Assembly (NCBI GenBank): GCA_910577665.1
Contig: CAJTOJ010000005.1
Location: 1-55,710 of the forward strand
Source of the DNA: an uncultured Acetatifactor sp.
GTDB lineage: Bacteria; Bacillota; Clostridia; Lachnospirales; Lachnospiraceae
Reading direction: 5' to 3'
Length of the DNA: 55,710 bases
In this document: positions 33,506-42,786 of the stretch, in pieces
How the letters are laid out: each line of letters opens with the position of its first letter
Numbering within the stretch: the first letter of the stretch is position 1
Notes under the pieces: generated by a model
Database searches by the model: none
The model's input: only the letters and a program-made list of their open reading frames with translations
Told to the model about the DNA's origin: nothing
Program-made: the position numbers and the translations under genes

Positions 33506-34567
33506 ATGACAATACAGCACACCATGAATGAAAACTGGCACCTCACTGTCTGGGGCGTGCGGGGTTCCTTCCCCACCCCGGAGACGGAATATCTGGAATA
33601 CGGCGGCAATACTTCCTGCTTCTCCCTGTTATGCGGCGGAGAACTTGTCATTTTCGATGCAGGAAGCGGCCTGGCCGCCCTGGGGGATGCCCTGGCTGCT
33701 GGCCAATATCCTGCCGGTATTCCATTGGCAGTCTGCCACGGAACCGGCCCGGCGGCTCTGGATGCGGCATTTCCTAAAAAATACCGGATCCATGTCTTCC
33801 TCAGTCATTTCCACTTGGACCATATAATGGGCCTGTTCCTGTTCCAGCCCTTCTATAATCCGGATGCCCAGATCCACCTCTACGGCCCGGCCTGCGGGGA
33901 AACCGGCTTCCAGGAGCGGCTTGTATCCCTTGTGGCACAGCCCCTGTGGCCCCTGGGATTTGGGGAATTCCCGGCAGATATCCATTTCCACCAGATATCC
34001 CCTGGTGCCTGCTTTCCCCTGGCCCGGACAGATATCAAGGTATGCACCATGGGCGGGAACCATCCGGGAGGCAGTCTGTACTACCGCCTGGAGGACGGCC
34101 ACCACAGCCTGGTCTACGCCCTGGACTGTGAGCTGGAAGGGCAGATCCAGACAGCGCTGGCAGACTTTGTCCGTAAGGTAGATCTGTGTGTGTGGGATGC
34201 CAATTTCACCTCTAAGGACTTGAAAACAGGCTGGGGACATTCCACCTGGGAACAAGGACTGGCCCTGGGGCAGGAGACAGGGGTGGAAACCATGCTCATG
34301 ACCCACTATTCCAGGGAGTACACGGATGCCTTCCTAAGGGAACAGGAACGACTGGCACGGACGGCCTGCGGCCAGGATCTGCCGGTTCTGGAACAGCACC
34401 TTGACAGACCGCACCCATCGGCCCTGGAACAGACTGCCAACAGGTCACAACCTCTGCCGCTGGACCAGGCCGCTGACAGCCAGCATTCTCAGACACCAGA
34501 CCAGGCCACTGGCAAAAAGCGCATTACCTGCCACTTTGCAAGAGAACGGATGGAAATCAAATTTTAG
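33506..34567 (+). CDS. MBL-fold metal hydrolase, possible cyclic-nucleotide phosphodiesterase
   Basis: The 353-residue protein has the metallo-beta-lactamase plan: VRGSFPTP and YGGNTSC at the N-terminus, metal motif SHFHLDH (H101, H103, D105, H106), NHPGGSLYYRLEDG and ALDCELE. The HxHLDH form and the following IMGL resemble the start of the class II cAMP phosphodiesterase signature, and the gene opens an operon with an adenylate cyclase, so cyclic-nucleotide hydrolysis is possible. This is inference; other MBL functions fit equally. The tail holds three 12-residue repeats and part of a fourth (residues 295-338), encoded by exact 36-bp units, and is probably disordered. AGGA four bases before the ATG at 33506 favours this start. 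Confidence 0.85.
   Translation: MTIQHTMNENWHLTVWGVRGSFPTPETEYLEYGGNTSCFSLLCGGELVIFDAGSGLAALGDALAAGQYPAGIPLAVCHGTGPAALDAAFPKKYRIHVFLSHFHLDHIMGLFLFQPFYNPDAQIHLYGPACGETGFQERLVSLVAQPLWPLGFGEFPADIHFHQISPGACFPLARTDIKVCTMGGNHPGGSLYYRLEDGHHSLVYALDCELEGQIQTALADFVRKVDLCVWDANFTSKDLKTGWGHSTWEQGLALGQETGVETMLMTHYSREYTDAFLREQERLARTACGQDLPVLEQHLDRPHPSALEQTANRSQPLPLDQAADSQHSQTPDQATGKKRITCHFARERMEIKF
34388..34520 (+). repeat. 36-bp tandem repeat in the MBL gene
   Basis: Units begin at 34388, 34424, 34460 and, incomplete, 34496, with an exact 36-base period. They encode L-E-Q/L-D-Q starts of 12-residue repeats (LEQHLDRPHPSA, LEQTANRSQPLP, LDQAADSQHSQT, PDQATGKK). Sequence identity between units is partial, so this is an older array. 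Confidence 0.75.
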
Positions 34568-34652
34568 TCAACAACCCCGCGGGAATCATACTTTAAAATG
34601 CCTACAAAGGGGGCCATAATCCCCTTATGGAAACGGACAGGGAGGTATCATC

Positions 34653-36113
34653 ATGAGACAGGAAGACATGCAGAAAGTATTGGAAATCGGCGTATTGCTC
34701 TCCTCGGAACGGGATCACAACCGCCTGCTGGAGCAGATCCTGGAATGCGTCATGGATCTGGCCCACTGCGATGCAGGCACCTTATACCTGCTGGACAAGG
34801 ATCACCTGCGCTTTAAGATCCTGCGCAACCACACCATGCACACTTACGAGGGAGGCAATGGAAAAGATCCCACTCTCCCCCCTGTGCCCCTTTCCCGGGA
34901 GAATGTATGCGCCCTTTCCCTGCTGGAGAACAGGACCATCCGCATCGAGGATGTCTACAACTGCCCGGACTATGATTTCTCCGGCCCTATCAACTATGAC
35001 AGGATCACCAGATACCACACCCAGTCCATGCTGGTAGTTCCCATGCATAACCGCAGCGGGGAGCGGGTGGGTGTGCTCCAGCTGATCAACGCCCTTAAGG
35101 AAGACGGGAAGACCATCCAGGCTTTTCCGGAGGACATGGCCCTGGTACTGGAATCCGTTGCCTCCCAGGCTGCCATCACCATCCAGAATGTGTGGTATCT
35201 GCGCCAGATCAAGTCCCTTTTCCAGTCCTTTGTACAGGTGATGTCCACAGCCGTGGACGAACGTACCCCCTACAATGGCAGCCATACCAGGCATATGGCA
35301 GCCATCGGTTCCCGTTTCCTGGACTATCTGCATGACAGGGGCGTGGCTGCCTTTCCCCCGGAGGAAAAAGAAGAACTACTGATGAGCGTGTGGCTCCACG
35401 ACATTGGCAAGCTGGTGACACCCCTGGAGGTCATGAACAAGATGGCCCGGCTTACCCCTGCCCAGCAGGGTGATTTCCTCCACCGCATGGAGACCATCCG
35501 GCTCCACAGCCAGATCCGGCTGCTCTCCGAAGCCATTTCCCAGGAGGCATACGATGCCCTGGTGGAGGGGACCCACAGGGCAGAAGCCCTGGTGGCATCC
35601 ATTGACTCTGCCGGATTCCTGCCGGATGAGAAGCTGGATGCCCTGGCAGAACTTGCCGCCGCAGCCTGGACGGACAAGGATGGGAATATCCACCCCTGGC
35701 TCACGCCAGCGGAAGCCTCCCAGCTGTCCATCCGCAAAGGCACCCTCTCTGAAGAAGAGCGGCAGATCATGGAAGAGCATGTGCAGGTTACGGACAAGCT
35801 TCTGTCCCAGATCCAGTTCTCCGATGACCTGTCCCATGTACGCCAGTGGGCTGCCAGCCATCACGAACTTCTGAATGGCAGCGGCTATCCCTGCCATCTG
35901 ACCGGGGAGCAGATCCCCTTGCAGGTGCGGATCATCACCATCCTAGATATCTTTGATGCCCTGGTGGCCGATGACCGGCCCTATAAACCGGGCATGCCTG
36001 TGGGGAAGGCTTTGTCTATCCTGGAATCCATGGCAACCCGGGAAGGGAAACTGGATCCGGAACTGACCAGGTATTTCATAGAAAGCAACTGCTGGGAAGG
36101 GGCCTACGCATGA
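34653..36113 (+). CDS. GAF domain HD-GYP phosphohydrolase
   Basis: The 486-residue protein has a GAF sensor domain (about residues 8-180) followed by an HD-GYP domain. The HD pair is H249-D250 in LHDIGK, and HHELLNGSGYP at 403-413 carries the GYP motif. HD-GYP proteins usually hydrolyse cyclic di-GMP. An insert of about 100 residues between HDIGK and HHE is longer than common and includes TPAEASQLSIRKG. No membrane segment is present, so it is cytoplasmic. The start at 34653 has GGAGG seven bases upstream. It overlaps the cyclase gene by 4 bases (ATGA), which implies coupled synthesis. Confidence 0.92.
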   Translation: MRQEDMQKVLEIGVLLSSERDHNRLLEQILECVMDLAHCDAGTLYLLDKDHLRFKILRNHTMHTYEGGNGKDPTLPPVPLSRENVCALSLLENRTIRIEDVYNCPDYDFSGPINYDRITRYHTQSMLVVPMHNRSGERVGVLQLINALKEDGKTIQAFPEDMALVLESVASQAAITIQNVWYLRQIKSLFQSFVQVMSTAVDERTPYNGSHTRHMAAIGSRFLDYLHDRGVAAFPPEEKEELLMSVWLHDIGKLVTPLEVMNKMARLTPAQQGDFLHRMETIRLHSQIRLLSEAISQEAYDALVEGTHRAEALVASIDSAGFLPDEKLDALAELAAAAWTDKDGNIHPWLTPAEASQLSIRKGTLSEEERQIMEEHVQVTDKLLSQIQFSDDLSHVRQWAASHHELLNGSGYPCHLTGEQIPLQVRIITILDIFDALVADDRPYKPGMPVGKALSILESMATREGKLDPELTRYFIESNCWEGAYA

Positions 36114-37939
36114 GACGTTTCCATAACAAAAAAGTCAGATCCATCCTCGTTGCCCTGGCTGTATCTGCCCTGCTGACCCTGGCTGCCGCAACCGGCCTGC
36201 TGGAGAGGCCAGACCATGCCGCCAGCGACCTGCTCTACCAGCAGCGGGAAGCTTCCGATGGCAAGATCGTAATCCTGGGTATCGACCAGCAGGCCCTGGA
36301 GGTCTTCGGCCCATACAATCAATGGAGCCGGGATATCATCGCCCAGACCCTGGAAACCTTGAACCAGTCTGAAGACTGCAGACCTGCCGTCATCGGTATT
36401 GATGTTCTATTTGCCGGGGAGTCCGTGCCGGAAGCAGATGCCCACCTTGTCAAGGCCGCAGCCGCCTATGGCAATGTGATCACCCCCTGCCTGGCCTCCT
36501 ATGGCCGTCCCCTGCTGGCCGATGCAGACGGGGAATACACCCTGGGAGCCACCTCCATCCTGGCCCTGGAACAGGTCTATGCCTCCCTGCGGTCTGTCAC
36601 CGGCCAGGGGCATATCAACGCCATGCTGGATACAGACGGCATCCTGCGTCACCACCTGCTTCAGATCACCCTGCCGGAAGGCCGCCAGATCCCCTCCCTG
36701 GCCCTGGCCTGTACCAGACAGTACCTGGAATCCCGGGGAGAAGACCATGCAGCCCTGTCCCTGCCTCCCGTCAGTCCCATGGGCTTCTGGTACCTGCCCT
36801 TTAGTGGGATTCCAGGGGACATGGAAGAGATTTCCATCGCCAGAGTACTGTCGGGGGAGATTTCCCCCTCCTATTTTTCCGGGAAAATCGTGCTCATAGG
36901 CCCTTTTGCCCCCGGGCTCCAGGACAGTTATGTGACGGCCATCGACCACGCCAGTCCCATGTACGGTGTGGAATACCAGGCCAATGCCATTCAGGCCCTG
37001 CTGTGGGAACGGTATAAGACAGAAGTGGGGGACAGCGTCCAGCTCCTGCTCCTGTTCCTGGTCCTGCTGTTGGGGATGGCCTGTTTCTGGAAACGGCCTG
37101 TGTGGCTCTCCACCCTGGTGTGGCTGGCCCTCTGCGGCGGCTGGCTGCTGCTGGGACGGTCGCTCTATGATCTGGGATTTGTGGTCCATGTACTCTGGAT
37201 CCCTGTGGGAACCACCATTCTCTATGCAGGATGCCTAGCCTTCAATTACATCCAAGCCGCCCTGGAAAGGCAGCGTGTCACAGGCACCTTCAAGCGGTAT
37301 GTGGCCCCGGAGATTGTAAATGAACTGCTGAAGGAGGGAACAGAGGCCCTGGAACTGGGGGGCACCCAGACCACCATCGCTGTACTGTTTGTGGATGTGC
37401 GGGGCTTTACCTCCATGTCCGAGGAACTGGAAGACCCAAGGGAAGTGGTGAAGATCCTGAACCGGTATCTCACTCTGTTCGCTGACTGCATTCTGCAAAA
37501 CGGCGGCACCCTGGATAAATTCGTGGGCGACCAGGCCATGGCTTTCTGGGGGGCACCCCTGCGCCATGAGGACAATACCAGGAAAGCCCTGCAGGCCGCC
37601 CAGACCGCCATGGATATGGTGGCAGGGGCCAGACAGATCTCCGCGGAACTGGAAAAGCAGTACCACCGTACCGTGTCCTTCGGCATCGGCATCCACCTGG
37701 GAGAAGCCGTGGTGGGCAATATCGGCTCCACCAGCCGCATGGACTACACCGCCATCGGTGACACCGTGAACACCGCCGCCCGCCTGGAAGCCAATGCCCC
37801 CGGCGAGACCATCTACATCTCCCGGGCCGTAGCCGATGTGTTGGAAGGCAGGATCCGCACCACCTCCCTAGGAGATTCCGTGAAATTAAAAGGGAAGAAA
37901 GAAGGATTCGAAGTGCTGAAGCTGGAAGAGATCCTGTGA
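36110..37939 (+). CDS. CHASE2-domain class III adenylate cyclase
   Basis: The 609-residue membrane protein has an N-terminal transmembrane segment (about 11-30), an extracellular CHASE2 sensor (about 35-315), three further membrane segments (about 320-395) and a class III cyclase domain (about 420-605). Metal-binding Asp429 lies in FVDVRGFTS and Asp474 in KFVGDQAMAFWG. Adenine-specific Lys470 and Asp545 (MDYTAIGDT) are present, with Asn554 and Arg558 (VNTAARLE) for catalysis, so all key residues for ATP to cAMP are there. Class III cyclases are uncommon in Firmicutes. It is the third gene of the signalling operon, after the HD-GYP protein. Confidence 0.94.
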   Translation: MRRFHNKKVRSILVALAVSALLTLAAATGLLERPDHAASDLLYQQREASDGKIVILGIDQQALEVFGPYNQWSRDIIAQTLETLNQSEDCRPAVIGIDVLFAGESVPEADAHLVKAAAAYGNVITPCLASYGRPLLADADGEYTLGATSILALEQVYASLRSVTGQGHINAMLDTDGILRHHLLQITLPEGRQIPSLALACTRQYLESRGEDHAALSLPPVSPMGFWYLPFSGIPGDMEEISIARVLSGEISPSYFSGKIVLIGPFAPGLQDSYVTAIDHASPMYGVEYQANAIQALLWERYKTEVGDSVQLLLLFLVLLLGMACFWKRPVWLSTLVWLALCGGWLLLGRSLYDLGFVVHVLWIPVGTTILYAGCLAFNYIQAALERQRVTGTFKRYVAPEIVNELLKEGTEALELGGTQTTIAVLFVDVRGFTSMSEELEDPREVVKILNRYLTLFADCILQNGGTLDKFVGDQAMAFWGAPLRHEDNTRKALQAAQTAMDMVAGARQISAELEKQYHRTVSFGIGIHLGEAVVGNIGSTSRMDYTAIGDTVNTAARLEANAPGETIYISRAVADVLEGRIRTTSLGDSVKLKGKKEGFEVLKLEEIL

Positions 37940-38045
37940 GATCATGGTCCCTAATGGCACGGATCCCAGAGGCGGTATGTCCGGAAGTCCCTAAGTTCCT
38001 TTCCGGCAATTGACTACTATGTGCAAGCGCACAGGAGGTATCCTT

Positions 38046-39587
38046 ATGAGAAAAAGAAACACAAGAAGAGGACTGTGTGATCTGCTCCTCCTATCTCTCA
38101 CCTGCTTCTTCCTGGCAGGCTGTGGAGCAGGCCACAGCACGGATACAGACATGGCAGCGTCCGGCAGTGGATCTGACAGGTCAGCAGACAGTTCCACCGA
38201 CAACAGAGATGGCAATGCAGCGGATGACACGGCCCAGGGGACCGGTGGCCAGGAGGCAGAAGAAGATGGGGACAGCCAGATCAGTTTCCTGGAAAATCCC
38301 ACCTATAACCCCAATGGACGCCAGGTGCTGACCGTACTGCTGGCCATGCCCTTCCATGATGACATGGAGAAGATATTTGCTTTTAATGCCAGCAATCCCG
38401 ACTATTATATAGAGATGAAATTCTATGATTATCAATTTGGTTCTGGCACCCGTACGGAGGCAGATCGCTTTGAAACGCTGGAGACACAGCTCAGCCTGGA
38501 AATCCTGACCGGGAAAGGCCCTGACATTGTCATGTGGAATTACTACTATTCGCCCTCCCTGGCATCGGAAAAGCTCATGGAAAACCTGTATGACTTTATG
38601 GAGGAGGATCCGGATTTCCACCGGGAAGAATACTATGAGAATATCCTGCAGGCCTTTGAGGTCAACGGAGGTCTGTATATACTTCCCTCTTCCTTCTCTG
38701 TGGCCACCATATGAGGAAAACCGGGGGAACTGGGGACTGACAGGGGTGTCACAGAAAGCTGGGAACTGGGAGAAATGCTGGAAGCCTACAGACGCAATTC
38801 CCAGGCAGAATTTTTTTCTAACTTTATGAACAACGAAACCACCCTCGACCATATCCTGGCGGGCTGTATGGGGAATTTTGTAGACTGGGAGAGCGGGGAA
38901 TGCCATTTTGAAACACCTGCATTCCTGGAATTCCTGGAATTCTGCAATACCCTGCCGGAAGGCTTTGAAGATATCTCTTTCTATGATGCTCTCCACGACG
39001 GGAGAATCTTCTGCCAGGGCACTGCCCTGTGGGTTCCCTGGGATGTGGCGGCAGAGAGAACCTGGTTCGGGGAGGACCTGGTCTGGCCAGGCTACCCTGT
39101 GGCAGATGGGGAGAAGGATCTGGGAGGAGGTGTGGCTTCCCCCCGGGGCGAAGCCTTTTCCATCTGCAAAAACAGCAGCAACAAGGAAGCTGCCTGGGAC
39201 TTCCTCAAAGGCTGCCTGGCAGAAGATGCACAGCGGGAAGTAACGGGCATCCCTCTCCTGCGGTCTGTATCCGAAGAGAGAATACAGGAGGCGCTGACCA
39301 TAGAATATGAGACCGTGGACGGCAGGGAGCAGGAAAAAATCCGGCATGAGATCATCCTTTCGGAAAGAGGGGATACTATCGGATTGACCCATATCACGGA
39401 AGCTGACGCAGCCATATACCGCAGCATCATCGAGAACACACACCGCAGTTCCGGCAGTGACCCCGGTATGATGGCGATCATCATGGAGGAAGCCGGTGTC
39501 TATTTCGATGGCGGCAAAGATGCTGCCACCATAGCTGATATCATCCAGAACCGCGTCGGCCTGTATGTGGGAGAACGCATGAATTAA
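38046..39587 (+). pseudogene. Extracellular solute-binding lipoprotein, interrupted by an in-frame TGA
   Basis: The frame encodes a lipoprotein signal with lipobox LAGC (MRKRNTRRGLCDLLLLSLTC...), an acidic Ser/Thr/Asp-rich linker and a periplasmic-binding-protein fold. The sequence runs through codon 222, meets TGA at 38712-38714 (after SFSVATI), and continues in the same frame with GKPGELGTDRGVTESW to the stop at 39587. The halves look like one family 1 sugar-binding protein. AGGAGG seven bases before 38046 sets the start. The likely explanation is a single point mutation; a sequencing error, or readthrough, cannot be excluded. No permease genes adjoin, so it may have served as a sensor partner of the cyclase operon. 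Confidence 0.82.
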
Positions 39588-39612
39588 GGCGCTCTTTTGC
39601 GCCATAGATTTT
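39588..39612 (+). terminator. Weak terminator after the signalling operon
   Basis: A short stem GGCGC / GCGCC with loop TCTTTT is followed by ATAGATTTTCT. The stem is only five pairs, so the call is tentative. Confidence 0.4.
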
Positions 39613-39642
39613 CTAAGACGCCAGGAACCTGTCATTTGAAAA

Positions 39643-40221
39643 TTATATCAGAAATCCTACCAGGAAATTTATGACTGCGGATATTATTTTAAGCACCAAA
39701 ACTACCGCAAGTATACCTATCAAAAAAATTTTACAAAATTTGTTTATCCCTCCACTTTTTACGGATTTGACGAATTCGTCTTTTTCTTTTTTCACCTCTT
39801 CATTTGTCTTTATTACATCTCTTTTTAGGAAGCGTTCAGATAAAGAATCCTTTTTGACGGGATAAAACCTTAACATTGTATCAGTGGCCTGCTTAAGAAG
39901 TCCACAGCCTTCAGGTGCTCTTGACATATTAAAATGGACAACATATTTTGACTGTAACGTCTTTTTTATTTCCGTTATTCCAAAATCCCGCACATACAGT
40001 TTATCTCTGCCACATTCATATAATCCGAATAAATCCACATCGGGGGCGCGAAAGGCCCTCGCCCAGAAAGGATATTTACGATGAATGCCATACAGGGTCG
40101 CACCGTTAAGGTACTCTTTGTTAGCCGCGTCTACCATTTCAATTAAATGATTCAGATCCTTCTTACCATAAAATATGAGCATTTCCGATTCTATGTTGGA
40201 TTTAGTGATGATTTCTGTCAT
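39643..40221 (-). CDS. Hypothetical AT-rich gene, C-terminal membrane anchor
   Basis: I do not recognise this 192-residue protein. It has a soluble N-terminal part with KYPFWARAFRAPDVDLFGLYECGRDKLYVRDFG and a charged, Lys/Glu-rich stretch, then one hydrophobic C-terminal segment (CKIFLIGILAVVLVLKIISAVINFLVGFLI). This is the topology of a C-tail anchored membrane protein. GGAGG seven bases before the ATG at 40221 supports it. The gene is clearly more AT-rich than its neighbours and uses AAA/ATA-type codons, a sign of acquisition from another source. Confidence 0.7.
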   Translation of the reverse strand: MTEIITKSNIESEMLIFYGKKDLNHLIEMVDAANKEYLNGATLYGIHRKYPFWARAFRAPDVDLFGLYECGRDKLYVRDFGITEIKKTLQSKYVVHFNMSRAPEGCGLLKQATDTMLRFYPVKKDSLSERFLKRDVIKTNEEVKKEKDEFVKSVKSGGINKFCKIFLIGILAVVLVLKIISAVINFLVGFLI

Positions 40222-40280
40222 TTTTAAACCTCCGTATGCTGCTATTTTAACCATACTTCAAAATAGCAAACCCTATAAGT

Positions 40281-40312
40281 CTACAACCCCACAGCAAGCT
40301 GCAGGGTTGTAG
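40281..40312. repeat. Inverted repeat (hairpin) beside dispersed repeat 2
   Basis: CTACAACCC / GGGTTGTAG with the nested pair CAGC / GCTG forms a strong hairpin. No run of T follows on either strand. Confidence 0.7.
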
Positions 40313-40318
40313 ACCTTC

Positions 40319-40375
40319 GCGGCATTCGCCAAATGTCTGCTTCGCAGCCGCTTGGTTCATTGCCCACGGGAATCA
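40319..40375 (+). repeat. Dispersed repeat 2, copy 1
   Basis: GCGGCATTCGCC followed by AAATGTCTGCTTCGCAGCCGC is nearly identical to copy 2 (54850-54951). The next part TTGCCCACGGGAATCA also matches copy 2, which carries an extra hairpin of about 45 bases between the two conserved blocks. No reading frame is kept. Confidence 0.75.
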
Positions 40376-40502
40376 AAGCGCAAAATCGCACTTGGAAGAA
40401 TCGCTTCCCAAAGTGAACTTTGTTCGCTTTGCGATTCTTCGAGGCGAAACTTAGATTTTCTTAAGCGGCGTACTTTGACGCTTTAGAGAATCTTTTCGTC
40501 TT

Positions 40503-42530
40503 TCATACTTTTACGACTGCCACGCCATACCCCGGCAGCGTCAGTTCCCCCTCTACCCTGGATCCAGTCACCAGATCCAGGCCCTGGACACCGGGGACCT
40601 TGGTCTCCTCCTCCCTGGCATTCAGATAGAAGGCATAGGTACCTTCTTCCCCACTCCTCACATGGCATTCCACGCCCTGGGGAAGTCTCCTCACCGGGAT
40701 CTGTGCATCTGCCATCATCTGTTCAAACAGGGGTACCATATGCTTTCCCTCACACCGGGCCGCCACATAGTAGGCCTTGCCCTTGCCATATTCCTTGCAG
40801 GTCACGGCAGGAGTTCCCTCATAGAAGTCAGAGCCGTATACCCCCAGCACCTTGGCATCCTTCACCCGCAGGATCTCTGCAAAGTCCTTCACCTCCCACT
40901 GTTTCCCGTCCGGGAATACCACTGCATTCCTGTCCGTGGGATAGAGAGAGTCGATCTCCTCGCTGATCACTCCAAAGAGGTCTGTCAGCCCGTCTCCAGG
41001 GAAGCCTCCCAGGTAGCAGAGCAGATTCTCATCCACATACCCGGTAAAATACGTAGCCACAAGCTGGCCGCCCCGCTCCACAAATTTCTTCAGGTTCCCT
41101 GCCACACCAGGCTGGAGCAGATACAGCATGGGTGCCACCACCAGGTCATACTGGTCCAGATTCTCATCGGATCCCACCACATCCATGTCCACACCCAGGC
41201 CGAAGAAGGTCTCCCAGATATTCCGGCAGGTATCCTCATATCTCTTGGTCTGTTCCCCCAGGGCCTTTACATCCCAGATGGCCCAGCGGTTCTCCCAGTC
41301 GAACAGCAGGGCTGCCCTGGTCTGCACCAGTGTCCCGGCAGCAGGGGCAATTTTCTGCAGTAGGTCTCCCACTTCTGCCACTTCCCTAAATATCCTGGTG
41401 TCATCCGTACCCAGGTGATCCATCACGGCCCCGTGGAACTGCTCGTAAGACCCCCGTCCCTTTCTCCACTGGAAATACTGCACCGTGTCGGAGCCGCAGG
41501 CGATGGCCTGGAGACAGGACAGCCTGTGGATCCCCGGCCGCTTCAGCTTGTTGACCCTGTGCCAGTTCACCAGCCCAGGGGCACTCTCCATCATCATGAA
41601 GGGCTTGCCACGTTTCAGGGAACGCATCACGGCATGCTGGAAAGCTGTCTCCACCATGGTATCTTCCAGGGTCCCCCAGTCATTGTGATAGGTAGGATAG
41701 TTATCCCAGGAAATCATGTCAATGGAAGGAGCCATCTTCCGATAGTCCAGGCCGCCGAACAGCCGCATGAAATTCGCCGTCACCGGTACATCTGGTGTGA
41801 CACTGTGCAGCACCCGGATCTCATGCTCCATGAAATCATTGGTGCTCCAGGTAGTGAAACGTTTCCAGTCCAGGTTCAGTCCCATGACACTGCGCTCCCC
41901 ATTCTCAAAGGGGGGTTCCACCTGGTCAAAACTATTGTAATGATGGCTCCAGAAAGAAGTCCACCAGGCATGGTTCAGTTTCTCAATATCGTGATCATAG
42001 CGCTCTGCCAGGTATTCCCGGAAACGCTTTGCACAATGGGGACAGTAGCACTCCCCGCCGAACTCATTGGAAATATGGTACAGGATCACCCCCGGATGGG
42101 AACCCAGCCTCTGTGCCAGCTTCCTGTCAATGATCTCCACCATCTCCCGGTACTTGGGAGAGGACATGCAATGATTGTGCCTGCCGCCATGATGATCCCG
42201 CACCCCCCGTGCACTCATGCGCATAGCCTCCGGATACGCCGCATCCAGCCAGGCCGGACGCGCCCCGGAGGGTGTGGACAGCACTGTGTAGATCCCGTTC
42301 TGGTACAGATTCTCCACGATTTCCTCCAGCCACTCAAAGTGGAATTCCCCCTCCACAGGCTCTAAAGCCGCCCAGGAAAATACCCCCAGGGTCACACAGT
42401 TCACCCCGGCCTTCTTCATCAGGCTCACATCCTCCTCCAGAATATCCGGGCGGTCCAGCCACTGGTCCGGGTTATAGTCACCCCCATGGACAAAACCGGC
42501 AATCTGTGGAAATAAAATTGTCTTCTCCAT
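40503..42530 (-). CDS. GH42 family beta-galactosidase
   Basis: This 675-residue glycoside hydrolase of family 42 has the expected three-domain plan. The acid/base Glu156 lies in HISNEFGGECYCPHC, whose cysteines belong to the zinc site, and the nucleophile Glu315 lies in MMMESAPG. The C-terminal domain ends LPGYGVAVVKV. GH42 enzymes cut terminal beta-galactosides such as galacto-oligosaccharides; the protein has no signal peptide and is intracellular. AGGAG ten bases before the ATG at 42530 favours that start over 42539. Transport genes are not adjacent. The gap after it holds an imperfect hairpin and dispersed repeat 2. Confidence 0.95.
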   Translation of the reverse strand: MEKTILFPQIAGFVHGGDYNPDQWLDRPDILEEDVSLMKKAGVNCVTLGVFSWAALEPVEGEFHFEWLEEIVENLYQNGIYTVLSTPSGARPAWLDAAYPEAMRMSARGVRDHHGGRHNHCMSSPKYREMVEIIDRKLAQRLGSHPGVILYHISNEFGGECYCPHCAKRFREYLAERYDHDIEKLNHAWWTSFWSHHYNSFDQVEPPFENGERSVMGLNLDWKRFTTWSTNDFMEHEIRVLHSVTPDVPVTANFMRLFGGLDYRKMAPSIDMISWDNYPTYHNDWGTLEDTMVETAFQHAVMRSLKRGKPFMMMESAPGLVNWHRVNKLKRPGIHRLSCLQAIACGSDTVQYFQWRKGRGSYEQFHGAVMDHLGTDDTRIFREVAEVGDLLQKIAPAAGTLVQTRAALLFDWENRWAIWDVKALGEQTKRYEDTCRNIWETFFGLGVDMDVVGSDENLDQYDLVVAPMLYLLQPGVAGNLKKFVERGGQLVATYFTGYVDENLLCYLGGFPGDGLTDLFGVISEEIDSLYPTDRNAVVFPDGKQWEVKDFAEILRVKDAKVLGVYGSDFYEGTPAVTCKEYGKGKAYYVAARCEGKHMVPLFEQMMADAQIPVRRLPQGVECHVRSGEEGTYAFYLNAREEETKVPGVQGLDLVTGSRVEGELTLPGYGVAVVKV

Positions 42531-42577
42531 CCTGTACATTCTCCTTATCTGGTTTTTCTCTGTTTTCCCATATATCC

Positions 42578-42606
42578 AGAATACCTTCTCCCTTCTACAA
42601 TGTCAA
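42578..42606 (-). promoter_or_regulatory. Promoter of the beta-galactosidase gene
   Basis: TTGACA (42606-42601) and TATTCT (42583-42578) are 17 bases apart on the minus strand. It stands back to back with the DUF1538 promoter. Confidence 0.82.
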
Positions 42607-42672
42607 TTCGGAATTCTAAAATATGGACTGGCTGAACTATTACAAAAGTATATAGGAAACAGCCGCTTTCGA

Positions 42673-42701
42673 TTGACATCCTTCCCTGCACCCTCTAAAA
42701 T
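42673..42701 (+). promoter_or_regulatory. Promoter of the DUF1538/P-II operon
   Basis: TTGACA (42673-42678) and TAAAAT (42696-42701) are 17 bases apart. The transcript would start near 42708, about 80 bases before the TTG start codon. Confidence 0.82.
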
Positions 42702-42786
42702 AAGAAGTAATAGCACAAATCCCCTCCTTTGTTTACGCTCCTGTTGGCATGGTGAAAAGTAGGAAAAAGAAAGAGACTGGTGCCCC

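Noticed and set aside
38712..38760. Selenocysteine insertion at the TGA of the solute-binding gene
   Set aside because: I see no convincing SECIS-type hairpin directly after the codon, and the protein family is not known to use selenocysteine. A nonsense mutation is simpler.
38181..39635. Minus-strand open frame of 484 codons opposite the solute-binding gene
   Set aside because: The plus strand shows a lipobox, a strong ribosome binding site and family-like sequence on both sides of the TGA. The reverse frame has no recognisable domain; it is a by-product of codon bias.
40381..40500. Terminator after the GH42 gene
   Set aside because: An imperfect stem AGATT...AATCT is present, but mismatches and the lack of a T run leave it unsupported.
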